Positions 9,746 through 21,500 of a stretch of DNA of 64,000 nucleotides are shown here, in pieces (within the stretch, counting starts at the first letter, position 1; every line of letters begins with the position of its first letter). The translations under genes were made by a program, and so were the position numbers. Source of the stretch: Microglena sp. YARC (lineage: Eukaryota > Chlorophyta > Chlorophyceae > Chlamydomonadales > Chlamydomonadaceae). The stretch is taken from assembly GCA_022414725.1 (NCBI GenBank), contig CM039462.1, positions 59,000,195 to 59,064,194 on the forward strand, in the 5' to 3' direction. The notes under the pieces are model-generated. The model was not told where the DNA came from. It saw only the letters and a list, made by a program, of their open reading frames with translations, and searched no databases.

Positions 9746-10329
9746 CAAGCTGCTCCTCGTAGTTACACGAGGCTAGTTCGACAAATTGTACAAGATTTCG
9801 GAAATTACAGAATCCAAGCAGGGGCAAATTTGGCCCTTCAGGAAGCGACAGAGGCCTACTTGGTGGGCCTCTTCGAGAACACTAATCTGGCGGCTATACA
9901 TGCCAAGCGGTAACCATTATGCCCAAGGATATGCAGGTGCGCTATCTACAGGGGTTGGGGGTGGGGGGGGGTGGGTGGGCGGGGTGGGGGGTAAGAGTTG
10001 GATCCACACAAAATATGCTGAAGCTTCTGGGCAGATCCCTAGGTGGGCAGTTAGCCTTTGGTAAAAATATGCTGCAGCTGCTGGGACCCGTACACGACAA
10101 AACACAACAGTACACTACACTACACTACACAACAGTACACAACACTATACAACACTACACAACATTACACAACACTACACAACACTATAGAACAAGGGGG
10201 TTGGAGGGGGATGGGGGGGGGGGGGGGGGGGGGGGGGACTGAGCTACTTGAAACACTCACTCATTCACTAACTTTGATGTCTGTTTCCACTTGCAGCTCG
10301 CTCGGAGGATTCGAGGGGAGCGAAACTAG
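9744..10329 (+). CDS. Divergent histone H3-family gene, last two exons (one-base frameshift)
   Basis: The penultimate exon encodes [10 protein letters not shown], then [19 protein letters not shown] and AAIHAKR. After one missing base at about 9910, VTIMPKDMQ follows in frame +1. The exon ends CAG at 9936. A GT..AG intron (9937-10296) holds poly-G and ACACTAC repeats. The last exon (10297-10329) gives [10 protein letters not shown] and a stop. Together these are alpha1, alpha2 and alpha3 of the H3 histone fold. The sequence departs from canonical H3 in alpha1 ([11 protein letters not shown] where LPFQRLVREIA is usual), has a shortened loop 1, and ends in Asn. The N-terminal tail exon(s) were not found. 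It could be a centromeric or other H3 variant, or a decaying H3 gene. Restoring one G at AAGCGG|TAACC would mend the frame, so a sequencing error is possible. Confidence 0.8.
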
Positions 10330-10369
10330 GACTTGGCAAGAAGTTGTGGTGAGTTATGCTTTCATGCCT

Positions 10370-10990
10370 TAACCACCCTCATGTAATGCATGTTACTTAT
10401 CAATAATATCATAATATGGCTTAGCTGAACCTACCCATACTGTAGCCCGATAAGCGCCCTTGAGGCTGCTTGCTACAGAATGGGCGGGAGATGCGATTTG
10501 CCTTGTATGGTATGCCTGAACCACCCTCATGTAACAACTTAATTAATGCATGTTACTTATCAATAATATCAGAATATGGCTTAGCTGAACCTACCCATAC
10601 TGTAGCCCGATAAGCGCCCTTGAGGCTGCTTGCTACAGAATGGGCGGGAGATGCGATTTGCCTTGTATGGTATGCCTGAACCACCCTCATGTAACAACTT
10701 AATTAATGCATGTTACTTATCAATAATATCATAATATGGCTTAGCTGAACCTACCCATACTGTAGCCGATAAGCGCCCTTGAGGCTGCTTGCTACAGAAT
10801 GGGCGGGAGATGCGAATTTGCCTTGTATGGTATGCCTGAACCACCCTCATGTAACAACTTAATTAATGCATGTCAGTAATAAAAAATATGGCTTAGCTGC
10901 ACCTGCCCATTATGTAGCCGCATAAGCGCCCTTGAGGCTGCTTGCTACAAAATGGGTGGTCAATGCGTTTAGCCATGTATGCATCCACCA
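10370..10990. repeat. Tandem repeat, ~170-bp unit, four copies
   Basis: Units share TATGGCTTAGCTGAACCTAC, AAGCGCCCTTGAGGCTGCTT and CCACCCTCATGTAA. The first three are almost identical; the fourth (about 10840-10990) is diverged and shorter. The array starts just after the H3 stop codon and so includes the gene's 3' flank. Confidence 0.85.
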
Positions 10991-11460
10991 CCCTCTGCAC
11001 ACACTTAAGTCACCAACATGATAAGTGCAGCACATTCTAAGCAGCATTATCTTACTCATTCTAATGTGTTTTCCCTTGCAGGTCATTCATGAATGCTGGC
11101 TGTTGGGAGGCAAGTAAAGGACGAATATGCAGTAGTGGAGCTGCCTGGAAGCTGCCATCATGTGGTGCCAAGCTTAGCCAATGGGATATTAAGGCATGTT
11201 AGTGCCCTGAATATATAGTAGCATGGAGCAGTAATCATAGGGTGACTTTAGTTTGGGTTTTGTTTATGAGGGTTTAAAGGTACTGCCTGAAATTTCAAGC
11301 ACAGCAGTAGATAGGCCTATTATCCCTTCCACCACCTTGGACAATAGCCGGGCCTGGTAGTTGACAATATACAGCCTTCTTGTGTGCGATACCCACGAGA
11401 GCACTGTATTGTATTCATCAATTGTGCGATACCCACAACGATGAATACTTTCCCTACAAC
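10991..11460. other. No gene recognised
   Basis: The stretch contains a possible splice acceptor (TTTTCCCTTGCAG at about 11080) and a short repeated phrase TGTGCGATACCCAC. I cannot assign an exon. Confidence 0.3.
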
Positions 11461-11479
11461 TGAATTAGACCTAAACTTC

Positions 11480-11875
11480 CAGCCAGCTCCATTAGGTTGT
11501 ACAGCTTCCAGCCATGGTTGTACAGCTTCCAGCTAGCTCCTTAGGTTGTAGAAACTTTCCAGCCAGCTTCAATAGACTTTCACTTTGTGTGACAGGTTGT
11601 ACAGCTTCAGCCAGATCCCATTAGGTTGTACAGCTTCCAGCCAGCTGCATTAGGTTGTACAGCTTCTAGCCAGCTCCATTAGGTTGTAGAGCTTCCAGCC
11701 AGCCTCCATTAGACTTTCACTTGTGTGGCAGGTTGTAAAGCTTCCACCCAGCTCCAATTAGGTTGTACAGCTTCCAGCCAGCTCCATAAGACTTTCACTT
11801 TGTGTGCCAGGTTGTATAGCTTCCAGCCAGCTCCATTAGGCTGTCTCTCTGTATATTAGGTTGTTGTGTAGCTTC
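11480..11875. repeat. Minisatellite, ~29-bp unit TTAGGTTGTACAGCTTCCAG, about 12 units
   Basis: Variants of the phrase AGGTTGTACAGCTTCCAGCC followed by AGCTCCA recur at a 29-bp spacing. They are interspersed with a longer form that adds GACTTTCACTTTGTGTG. Confidence 0.8.
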
Positions 11876-12047
11876 GAGCAGCTAAGCCGTCCTCAGCAGG
11901 AAAATAAATATATGATACCAATTTGTTTTCTGGCATTATATTTGTTTCCTTTCTTGTAAAAGTTTTCTTTCTACCATTGTCCAAAGTGCGAGTACTTAAA
12001 CACGCACACACACCCTACTTGGGCTGTTTCCAAACTCCTACATTCAA

Positions 12048-12175
12048 CTTAACTTGGTTACATAGCCAGACTTCAACTTGGTTACATAGCCAGACTTCAA
12101 CTTGGTTACGTAGCCAGACTTCAACTTGGTTTACATAGCCAGACTTCAAACTTGGTTACATAGCCAGTTGGTGAC
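12048..12175. repeat. Minisatellite, ~22-bp unit ACTTGGTTACATAGCCAGAC, about 6 units
   Basis: Near-perfect head-to-tail copies of the 22-bp unit. No other structure is seen here. Confidence 0.85.
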
Positions 12176-12179
12176 ACTT

Positions 12180-13290
12180 GAGATTACAGCCATCATTTGC
12201 TAGCACCTACACCCCACCCTAGATTTTTTGTCTAGCCAATGAAAGCACAACTAATGTACGACAAGGTACGGATTTGTGCCGGTTATCGCGCTAGGCGCTC
12301 GCCCGCCTCGGTTCAAAACTTCCTACCTTCTCGCAGCCTACATATGGGAGCTTAGCTACATTTCGAAGTGCGCAATATCGTCGACACCTTGAATTCCGTT
12401 TGATATTGTCTTTGATTGACTTCCGTCTGATTCAATGAATAAGCTGCTTGAATTGAATCACTGATTCAAACTGTTTTTCAAGGGTACCCTGATTCAAGGG
12501 GAAAAACCGCTTGTAATTAGGGGTTCATTGATTCAAACCAGGTTGATTCAAACGATTTCAAAGGTCTGCCTAAATACCGACGAAAGGCGCATGGCGTCCA
12601 CAAGGTACTGCGCCCCCGCAGCGAACACATAACTGTCACCTTACATTCGCATCCGAAGTGGCCTCAACCCAAACCCGCTCAAGGCCAGACGTTGAGCGGT
12701 GCGAGAGCGCCTCTCTGCTATGACACGCGACTCGCTCATCAGGTTGCAAAAGCGCAATGGCTCAGGGTTCGATGCCATCGGATGAGCGGTAAAGTAGGCG
12801 CGAAGCATGGGCGCACAGGCAAGCTTGGATGAAATCGCACATCTAGAGAGATTCCTCTTCCCTTCCGCCAAGCGGCGTCCAAATGGGTCCCAAGGATCAC
12901 CCTGCAAGAAGGCCACACGGTTCACAAGGCATGTCGCTAGCACGCAAACGCCGCCACCAGTGTAATGCAAACCACGTAATCTGCCTCACGACCCGATTAT
13001 CCAGAATGCTCGAAAAAGAACATCGACATCACTACACTTTTGTACCAATACATCGAACAAACGTTGCTTTGCATCTTCGGCAGTACTACCCTTGTGACCG
13101 AACAACGAATATTCCAGATGAAATAAGGTACCGCTCGCCGGCCAGGAAAACGCTCCGAAAACGCAAAAGCCAGCGCGGATACCCATCGTTTACCACCCCC
13201 GGTTCGTTGTAGCCAAGCAACCACAACGTCTGAGACCGAGCGAGAAGATGACGATGATATAGCATGTCTTTCATTTACGCCACCATCTGG
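12180..13290. other. No gene recognised; scattered GATTCAA motifs at 12410-12570
   Basis: The TTCAA/GATTCAA-rich patch resembles that at 5870-6115, so the two may be relics of one repeat. Open frames from 12640 to 13270 overlap on both strands, and none shows a recognisable motif. Confidence 0.35.
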
Positions 13291-13326
13291 GGAAATGTGT
13301 TCGTAATATTAGTGTCTCATTACTTT

Positions 13327-13910
13327 TCACATGTTGCCGCACTCCGAACGCCCCACAAAAAACAAAACGAAAAAGTGGTCGAGTTCCCTGTTCTTCCGAT
13401 GCGTGTGCACTTTATTTGAGAACAGTGTAAGGGGAGAATGATGAAATAAATAAACAGAACATGCTGACTTTGCATAATTTATTTGGAGGGGGGGGGAGAC
13501 TTGTTTGAAACGGTGGCTGGATAAAATGAACCAGGTGTCATGATTTTCATTTTCATCAATGCGCTCATTCCATATTCCGGGCTCACTTGATGGCTGCATC
13601 TGCTGCTGCTCTGGCCTGGATGCAGTCACGACGATCTGTGCTACAACTTTCAGACCGGCAACAGCGTTGCTTGTATCCTTGTTGGATGGAATTGCAGTGT
13701 ACGTTGAGAAGAAGATGCAGGTACTTCCTGATTGCCGCCGATGTGTATTGGGCTGGCAGGATCAGGCACATTCTGGATCTCCAGATTTGCCAAGCTGCGG
13801 GTAAATAAGGAGCCGGCCACAACTGAGTACATTATGAAAGGGGGCGTGACGGCAACCACTCTACGCAATTTTTGCCAAGCACTACATCCATGGCTGATAC
13901 TGTCTATCAA
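13327..13910 (-). pseudogene. Unrecognised minus-strand gene remnant, at least one frameshift
   Basis: Reading from 13910, one frame gives VVAGSLFTRSLANLEIQNV, then DPASPIHIGGNQEVPASS. After a shift near 13690 another frame gives AIPSNKDTSNAVAGLKVVAQ and continues through QQQMQPSSEPGIWNERID to past 13500. The two parts read like one protein rich in small residues. An AATAAA-type signal on the minus strand lies at 13411-13416 within the block TGTTCTCAAATAAAGTG. That block is shared with 31628 and 56833 and supports a transcribed gene ending here. Function unknown. Confidence 0.35.
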
Positions 13911-14378
13911 ACATCTGGCACACTGGGAGAATCAGCTTCCTATGGATGCTACCACGAGAACTACAGGCCCCGTCCTGAGGGTCTTGCTTTTTTCCGTTTG
14001 TTCAGATGACGCATGTGGACGCATGTGATGAACTGGGTCGTCTGCTCAACGCAGATACCAGAGGCTATTGAGAGGTTTATAGTTTTTTTCCGGAATGTGG
14101 CTCACGTGTCCGTATTCGCATTCAATTTGCTGTTACATTCACATTTCCGTTGGCGTTGATGTCCTCTCGTGGACGTGGGCCCGTTGAGGTACGTAGCCCC
14201 TCCAGAGGCACAATGCGCCGGCAGCCAGCCCCCGTAGTACGCCAGTCCATCTTTATTGAATAGTCGCAACCAGTCGTCATTGGCCATGCTTGTCACCCCA
14301 TGCGCGCTTTAAGTCACTTAGTCCGCCAACGGCGTTGATCGTATTCGCATTCAGTTGTGCCAGTTGATCTTTTTTCTA

Positions 14379-14680
14379 CAGTCGACGGAATACGTAAAAT
14401 GAAACCACGCCTCGTGTACGGCACACTTACGGTGTAAACCAATGGTGTATGCAACCCACGGGGCAGTGGAAGCACCAAATACGATTTTTGAATCAACGAA
14501 AATTGCCCAGGATGTTTAACGAGAAATATCGTGGTTCTTTTTTAGGATGAGACGGCTCTCCCATGCCTGCAGCCCTCGTATCGTTCTTTTGCGTTACTTT
14601 CGAGAGTTGTACATTGGAAGGGACGCAGCCGCACTTAAGCGATCGGGCCTACCATGTCAGAGGCTTATCGTCGAAGGCGC
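14379..14680. mobile_element. Relic of the Fanzor/mariner transposon family (terminal part)
   Basis: CAGTCGACGGAATACGTAAA at 14379, preceded by TA, matches the left end of the 57004-60471 element. The adjacent CGTGTACGGCACACTTACGGTGT block matches as well. Further in (to about 14680) it is homologous to the reverse complement of 38400-38677 (CACGGGGCAGTGGAA, ATCGTGGTT, GCCGCACTTAAGCGATCG). The far end is not recognisable. This is probably a non-autonomous or decayed copy. Confidence 0.65.
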
Positions 14681-16920
14681 TTCCGCGATCCTCCTACAAC
14701 ACAGAGCCAACAAAAGGCTAACGCGGATCTAATGCAATTCATTTCCGATACCGGTGAGTAAAAGAAAGACCTGTATTCGAAAAGGATATGCGATGGGTCG
14801 AATTGAGACCAGGACAAGAAGACAGACGCCGTTATGTTGGCATCTGCAAATGGTTCAACAAGGCTTGCGTATCAGTCGCTTCAAGTGTTCTGGACAATAT
14901 CAGAAGAGATCAGGAGGTGCCTCATTTTAGATAGATATAGGTGTGTTCCGAAAAAGTTGACCTGAGGCTACACTTCTTGTATGTCAGGCTGGCTTCACAG
15001 AGGCTTGTCAACATGAAGGCAGACAGCGTAGTCTGGCGGGAAGTTTGGAGATTAGAGGGATATTATGTGGAGGCAGAAGATGGTGGTGAAGAACGTCAGG
15101 TCAGTCAAGTACTAGATAGATAGAGATAGATGATACAATCAAAGCGCATATCCAATGTGCGCTTGTGGTGCAACCTGGAACCGAGACGTGAACGTGCAAG
15201 AACCTTCTAATTCCTGCTTCTGACAAGTGGATGACGGAGACAGAGACAGACTAGCGCATTTCGTGTTCCTCCGCAATTCAACAAACCGGCAGTTTGCATC
15301 GAGGCGAGTTGTGAGACGATAACGACGCCCACCTGGTTTGTGCAGCAGCTTGCCTTGTTATCCTTTTGGGCAGGCTAAATGCTGAATACAGAGATGAAGG
15401 GGCAAAATATGTACTGCGCCTTTAGCTGATGCTACCCATTGGGTCAAGGGTACGGGTAAGGGTGTCACAAATATTGTTGTCTTTTTCCGACTGCTAAATG
15501 TCATGTAAGCTGTATGATTGACAATTGACGATGGGTCAAACGCTGTTAGTCCGCGGTTGTTTTCGGATCGCCTGAGACCCCTGTGTCCGCAAAAAATGGT
15601 GGGCAAGGCTCGCTTTTGTTTTTCGGCTGCTTGCTCTTCCTGTTTTGGGGGGGATTTGATGCGCATTCGCACGTGAATGCAATTTGATGACGAAACCCGA
15701 ACACCCATGAGCTTTCCAAGATCGTCGGCCGCAACGGGCGCCATGGTCGGGGTCGGTGCACGTCGCGGTGGATTGCAGGCAGGGGTTGCGCGCAGTAACT
15801 CTCGTACAGACGATGGGTACTTTCTCGTCTTTACTCCAATGGCATACGGCGGTGCGTGAGTTTTTGGCTGTGTTCAGCCGAGCTGGCTTTCGCGTGCATG
15901 CCAAGTGTCTGAGCGCCATGTCCAGTTAACCACCTGTCCATCTCGTGACGGTCGCGCGCGTATTTTAAACAGGGCGGCCTCGGTGCCTTCACGGGGCGTT
16001 GTTTCTCGCGCTTCAGACGACTGGTTATCGTGATTTTTCGTACGTCTTCTTCGCTACCGCAAGAGGTGTGGGGTAACCATCTCCGCCAATAGACGGCTAG
16101 TATTAGGGATCGCCTCGATATATGCGGGCGGGCCTTCTCGAGGGGGGGTGCGCGGAAAGTGTTTGGTGGCATCCGGAAAGAGGCGCGGCCCCTCGGCGAT
16201 GTTCCTTCCACAGATGGGTGGGCCGTATCGGACGCAGACATTATTAGATCTTATACCACACAAGTATCGGGCATCTTTCAAATTTTGTGCGCGGCTCATG
16301 CTCGCCCTGCCACGAAACGCCCGACATCCGGGCGCTCCTCTCCTACGCTTTTTTGCGCGGTGGTCATCGCATCGATGTGGGGCTACCGGGCTTCGGACAA
16401 GGGGATTTCCGACATGTTCAAAACCTACATGGCTCGGGCCTCTTGTGTCCTGGTGTCGGCAAGCTACAGAGCGCATCCGCATCATGGTGACCATGGCTAC
16501 GTCAGCGCAACGTCTTGACATAGGTGACATCCTTCTGTTGGACGGAGCCGTTCAGGGCTGCGTGACTTCCACGAGACCTACGGTACCTCGACGGTACACG
16601 GCATTGGACCGTGCGCGAACAGGCGTCCTCCGGCGACACGGTTTCCGGAACATGACCAGGGGGCTGTCTAAGAGATAAGTGGTCATTGTCTTACCCGTGA
16701 CGACTCCAACGACACGTCGTGAAGGTGAGGGAGCCTTCGGGGTAGGGGGAGAACCAGACGAAGTCGAGAGGGGTTTTGGTGGAGGACGGGGTGACATGCG
16801 TGGAGGGAGGAGATCGCCAACAGGTCAGTCCGTGCACTGGGTCCTCACATTCGTGGTGCAACGACGTGGATGACCGGTTTTAATAAGCGCGCAGACTGTC
16901 CCTAGATTTCGTGGTCGCGT
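14681..16920. other. No gene assigned; GC-rich stretch open on both strands
   Basis: From about 15350 to 16870 overlapping open frames of 60-176 codons exist on both strands, as expected by chance in GC-rich DNA. None shows a motif I can name. A diverged or frameshifted virus-like gene could be hidden here. Confidence 0.3.
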
Positions 16921-16924
16921 CGCT

Positions 16925-17315
16925 CGAATGGAACGCTGCTATGTCGAGTATGGGTACGCGTCGCGGGGGAGAGCATTCACGATCGTGGCCGTCAAAAAGT
17001 ACAGTGCCGCATTCGATGCTCGAGTTGAATTCGTGATCAAGTCTCTCTGACACACGGACAAGGCATTACGGAGTTACAAAGAGCGGGTATGCCTACAGAA
17101 TTCTGCTCTCACAATCGCAAGGCGTGCACTGCATGAACCTGTTGGGTCTAAGGGAGACCGCTTCAAAAATTTTCCGGTGCAAGGCTGCGTGTTGTTGCGG
17201 CTATCAAAAACATGATGGTATTCCCACTGCCGCTCTGCTTTCTACACCATAATGAGCACACACTCTGGTGTGCGCGACTCCAGAAAGCGGTTTCATTTAT
17301 ATGCAAGGGAAGCGA
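16925..17315 (+). pseudogene. Relic of a Fanzor gene 3' end and transposon end
   Basis: From about 17097, SALTIARRALHE corresponds to the RuvC-III region SALTIARLHCMEL of the Fanzor at 57120-59496. The nucleotide match (TCTGCTCTCACAATCGCAAG) continues to GAAAGCGGTTTCATTT at about 17311, which is the transposon terminus in inverse orientation. Just upstream an open frame (RMERCYVEYGYASRGRAFTI, then a TGA at 17048) is not obviously Fanzor and may be a captured or diverged part. Confidence 0.55.
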
Positions 17316-17696
17316 AGAGGGAACGCTGACTTGGCGGCTCGGTGTAGACATCGATGACCCAGGCTCCCAGTTGTGGCTTGATGCCAGGGACTTGGAAGCG
17401 CTGGGACAATAGCTCCTTGCATCTCTCCGACCCTCCCTCCCTCAGCAGCGTGCCGGTCTCCTGTGATCAACGCTGTCGTGCGTCGATCCCAGGAGCTTTC
17501 AAATCGCTCAGCAAACTCAGGAAGGCGACAGGCTTGCTTGTGCCAGCCATGTGACCCGGGAGTTGAAACTCGTTGAAATCACGTGAGCTGCTAGTGTTTC
17601 GAAAGACAGCGCCAGTGCCAAGCCTTTATGAATATTGCTGCTACAGGCGCATTTGCTGCACACACAGTCGCATTTGCACATTTGCGCACAGGGCAT

Positions 17697-18340
17697 TTCC
17701 CATTGGCTGAACACAGAAAGAATAGGGTGGTGGATAGGCACACATCCCCGGTCAATGAAGACACTGTCAAATGTGTGGGTTCCAGAAAACCTGAGATGAA
17801 ATGCATATGTTTGATGTGCCTGTTATAATGTATTCGCCTCCTGCTACCGTAGATAGCTGTTTACAGATCTTTGATAGGCATGTCCATGGAGGATACCAAC
17901 TTAACTCGTAATTGGAATGTGGAATTCTGCGAATTCCACAATTCAGAACTTTATGATGGAAATGGCACTAAAGTCGTTTTTGAGGCAACCTAGCCGAACT
18001 ATCTTTCTTACTTTGTGAAGAGCAAGACAGGAAGCCTGGACTGCTAGTGCACCGTAATTTAATCATCCCTTTTTCTTCTCTTGTGAATCTCATTTGTTAG
18101 CTTCTTACCTCCGCCACTGGTAATGTGTTAGATCTGGGTCGGCTCTAGTAGGGGTTTTAATACCTACGACCACCTAAAACGGTGGTTGGGAGTTGGTTTG
18201 TTATGTCCTCGACACCCCTGATGTTAATGGGGTTTTTGCTTTGTGGGTGCTTTTCTTTTGTTGAAAGCACAGAAGTCTCATCCACACTCGCGGTTCAGTT
18301 AGAACTTTAACCAGTTAATGTAATGTAATGTAATTGGTAA
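17697..18340 (+). mobile_element. LINE 3' end, copy 2 (indel-rich)
   Basis: Homologous along its length to 797-1430 (CCCATTGGCTGAACACAGAAAG to the TGTAATGTAATGTAAT tail), but with many scattered one-base insertions and deletions that destroy the reading frame. Substitutions are much rarer than indels. This resembles uncorrected long-read sequence more than neutral decay. Confidence 0.75.
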
Positions 18341-18618
18341 AGGCGCCAGAGCTGAATTCTCGCGTATGCCGTGCTGCTTTTAGAACAGCCCATCTCGTCC
18401 GCTTGCTTCTAACCTGGCTGAAATAGGCAGCTACGGCATCTGCCTTGACATAGCAACAAAACAACTGCTCTTGAAACACAAACGTGTGGAGGTGAGATTC
18501 AGCAGGTCTCCTGCCGTTGCGACCTCAAAGTCAACTGCGAGGTTGAACCAAGTTGACTCATTTGCTTTCCGAAAATAAGTAAACCTAATAGTGGTATAGA
18601 GGAATTTTTGCATGTAAA

Positions 18619-18665
18619 GGGCGTTCCTGCCTTCCCCGATTTTTTTTAAATTTCTAATCAGGATT
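18619..18665. mobile_element. MITE left end running into the assembly gap
   Basis: GGGCGTTCCTGCCTTCCCCG followed by a T-run and AAATTTC matches the left terminus of the MITE family. The rest is hidden by the N run. Confidence 0.55.
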
Positions 18666-19665
18666 NNNNNNNNNNNNNNNNNNNNNNNNNNNNNNNNNNN
18701 NNNNNNNNNNNNNNNNNNNNNNNNNNNNNNNNNNNNNNNNNNNNNNNNNNNNNNNNNNNNNNNNNNNNNNNNNNNNNNNNNNNNNNNNNNNNNNNNNNNN
18801 NNNNNNNNNNNNNNNNNNNNNNNNNNNNNNNNNNNNNNNNNNNNNNNNNNNNNNNNNNNNNNNNNNNNNNNNNNNNNNNNNNNNNNNNNNNNNNNNNNNN
18901 NNNNNNNNNNNNNNNNNNNNNNNNNNNNNNNNNNNNNNNNNNNNNNNNNNNNNNNNNNNNNNNNNNNNNNNNNNNNNNNNNNNNNNNNNNNNNNNNNNNN
19001 NNNNNNNNNNNNNNNNNNNNNNNNNNNNNNNNNNNNNNNNNNNNNNNNNNNNNNNNNNNNNNNNNNNNNNNNNNNNNNNNNNNNNNNNNNNNNNNNNNNN
19101 NNNNNNNNNNNNNNNNNNNNNNNNNNNNNNNNNNNNNNNNNNNNNNNNNNNNNNNNNNNNNNNNNNNNNNNNNNNNNNNNNNNNNNNNNNNNNNNNNNNN
19201 NNNNNNNNNNNNNNNNNNNNNNNNNNNNNNNNNNNNNNNNNNNNNNNNNNNNNNNNNNNNNNNNNNNNNNNNNNNNNNNNNNNNNNNNNNNNNNNNNNNN
19301 NNNNNNNNNNNNNNNNNNNNNNNNNNNNNNNNNNNNNNNNNNNNNNNNNNNNNNNNNNNNNNNNNNNNNNNNNNNNNNNNNNNNNNNNNNNNNNNNNNNN
19401 NNNNNNNNNNNNNNNNNNNNNNNNNNNNNNNNNNNNNNNNNNNNNNNNNNNNNNNNNNNNNNNNNNNNNNNNNNNNNNNNNNNNNNNNNNNNNNNNNNNN
19501 NNNNNNNNNNNNNNNNNNNNNNNNNNNNNNNNNNNNNNNNNNNNNNNNNNNNNNNNNNNNNNNNNNNNNNNNNNNNNNNNNNNNNNNNNNNNNNNNNNNN
19601 NNNNNNNNNNNNNNNNNNNNNNNNNNNNNNNNNNNNNNNNNNNNNNNNNNNNNNNNNNNNNNNNN
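18666..19665. other. Assembly gap (exactly 1000 N)
   Basis: A run of exactly 1000 N is a scaffolding placeholder, so the real distance is unknown. The open frames that cross it are artefacts. Confidence 0.99.
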
Positions 19666-19692
19666 AACAGCACGCACTCGGGCAATAGCCCC

Positions 19693-21500
19693 ATGTCTAT
19701 ACGCTTGCAAGATACCATAGGCCAGGCAAAGTGGCCTTTGCGCTTGCTGCGTTGCAAGTATACCAGCCAGGCAAATGTGCCGTTGTCGTTGCAGATACCG
19801 CCAGGCAGAGTGCCCTTACAGCTTAACGCTTGCAGGATAGCCGCCAGGCAAACACGTAACACACAACGCGGAGTATACAGGGTTTATCACCCAACTCATT
19901 GTTTATTTAATACCCATCTGTGCGATGGCCATGCATGTACACATATTGTTCATCAACACTCGCATATCAGCACACGCGATCATCGGTATTCACCTAAACG
20001 TTTCCGCCATGACAGTCTTGAATCGTATTGCCCTATTTCGTTCAACCCCAAGATTGTATCAGTGTGTAAAACTCCTGCACAAAAGAAGTTTCTGGATGGC
20101 CCCTTACTGGACTGATCCAACCACCACAGCGAGTTGGAAGAGATGATGGCGAAAGGGGGCGCAGCCGCTACTACCCAAGAAGTAAGCTTTGTTGTCCAAT
20201 CCTCTTGTACAAGGGGCACTACTAATTGAGAGCGAACCACAAATGAAAACAAGCTTCTCTTATTGGCTGCCAATAGAGGGCATAGAACGCCCAGATGTCT
20301 GCACACCGCTGCTCTAACGCTAGGATTCCACTGGGCCGGTAGCCGGGACTTGAGTGATGATGGAGCCGCTTGGGCGAACTGCTATGACACGCACAGCCCT
20401 GGCCTGGCCCGCTGATTGTGGCTGGCTGCAAGCGGAGGTCCACCGCAGATGCCTGAACCAAGCTCTTCATCGGATCCAGAGGTGGCTGGAAATTGGAGTT
20501 ATAGCCCGTGCGAACAATCTACGCAAAGCTGGGCATTGGGTGGCAGGCCGCTGCAAAGGAAGGTCAACGCAGAATGTCTGCAAGCCTGGCTCAATTAGCG
20601 CATACTAAGAGGTGCTGCGATGAGTTCAAGGCCGGGCGAACTCTAAATAAACAGCTGGGCCTTGCGGTGCTCGCCACAGGAAGTCACGCAGATTCTGCAA
20701 GATGCTCCATACAGGATCCACACGGTTGGCCTGCCTTGAGTTTCAGGCCCCGGAGCGAACTCTGCGACCAAGGCCCTTGAGGGTGGCTAGCAAATGAAGG
20801 CTCCCAGCAGCAATGTCTGCAAACCATCGCCTCATGTCCAGAGGTTGGCTGGGCTTGAGTCTCAGGCAGGGCGAACTCTAGAGACACGCAGGGCTTGGGG
20901 GCGGCTGTCCAAGGCAGGTCACGCCGACTGGTCTGGCACGCTTTTTGATGGATCCAGAGGTGGCTTGGAATTGAGTTCAGGGCCGGCAAACCGCTAGACG
21001 ACAGCTTGGCCTTGCGTGAGGCCTGCCAACGGCAAGGTCACGCAGATGTTCTGCAAGCATGCTGATGGATCCAGATGTGGCTGGACTTGAGTTCAGGGCC
21101 GGGGAACTCTACGCACAGCTTGACCTTGGCGTGAGGCTGCAAAGAAGGTCAACGCAGATGTCTGCAAGCTGCTGATGGATCCAGATGTGGCTGGAATTGA
21201 TTCAGGGCCCGGGCGACTCTAGCATAGCTTTGGCCTTGCGTGAGGTAGCTGCAAAGGGTATAGTCACGTCGATTGTCTGCAAGCTGCTGATGGATCCCAG
21301 ATGTGGCTTGGATATTGGAGTTCAGGGCCCGGCGAACTCTACGCACAGCTTGCGCCTTGCGTGAGCTGCAAAGGAAGGTCACGCAGATGTCTGCAAGCTG
21401 CTGATGGAATCCAGATGTGGCTGGCCCGCCGAGTACAAGGCCTTGTGAAATCTTGACAGCGCTGGTCTTTGCCACCGTAGAGCAAGATTTTATCCACTCT
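19693..21500 (+). pseudogene. F-box/ankyrin-repeat gene, copy D, inverted and heavily frameshifted
   Basis: On the plus strand, 19985-20150 matches the F-box-like block (LNRIALF, NPKI..VCKTL). From about 20250 to 21480 the 111-bp ankyrin unit recurs (GGATCCAGATGTGGCTGG, CACGCAGATGTCTGCAAGC) about ten times, with an indel every 20-60 bases. The downstream flank (CACCGTAGAGCAAG..TTATCCACTCT, 21470-21600) matches the 3' flank of copies B and C. It therefore belongs to the same family as the 1-5.1 kb tandem copies but in inverse orientation. No usable frame remains. Confidence 0.7.

Noticed and set aside
9919..10242. Open frames over the poly-G and ACACTAC tracts
   Set aside because: They lie in the intron of the histone gene and are driven by simple repeats (Gly-rich or Thr/Tyr/His-rich translations).
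12262..12325. tRNA-like segment (GGTTCAAAAC, GGTACGG...CCTACC)
   Set aside because: Arms do not pair in a cloverleaf, and no A-box or anticodon loop could be placed.
12720..12795. Second tRNA-like segment with GGGTTCGATGCC
   Set aside because: The B-box-like word is present, but no acceptor stem or A-box is found at the right distance.
15358..16678. Overlapping GC-rich open frames of 119-176 codons on both strands
   Set aside because: No motif in any frame. Simultaneous openness on several frames is expected from base composition.
18654..19862. Open frames crossing the N run
   Set aside because: They consist almost entirely of unknown residues. They are artefacts of the 1000-N placeholder.
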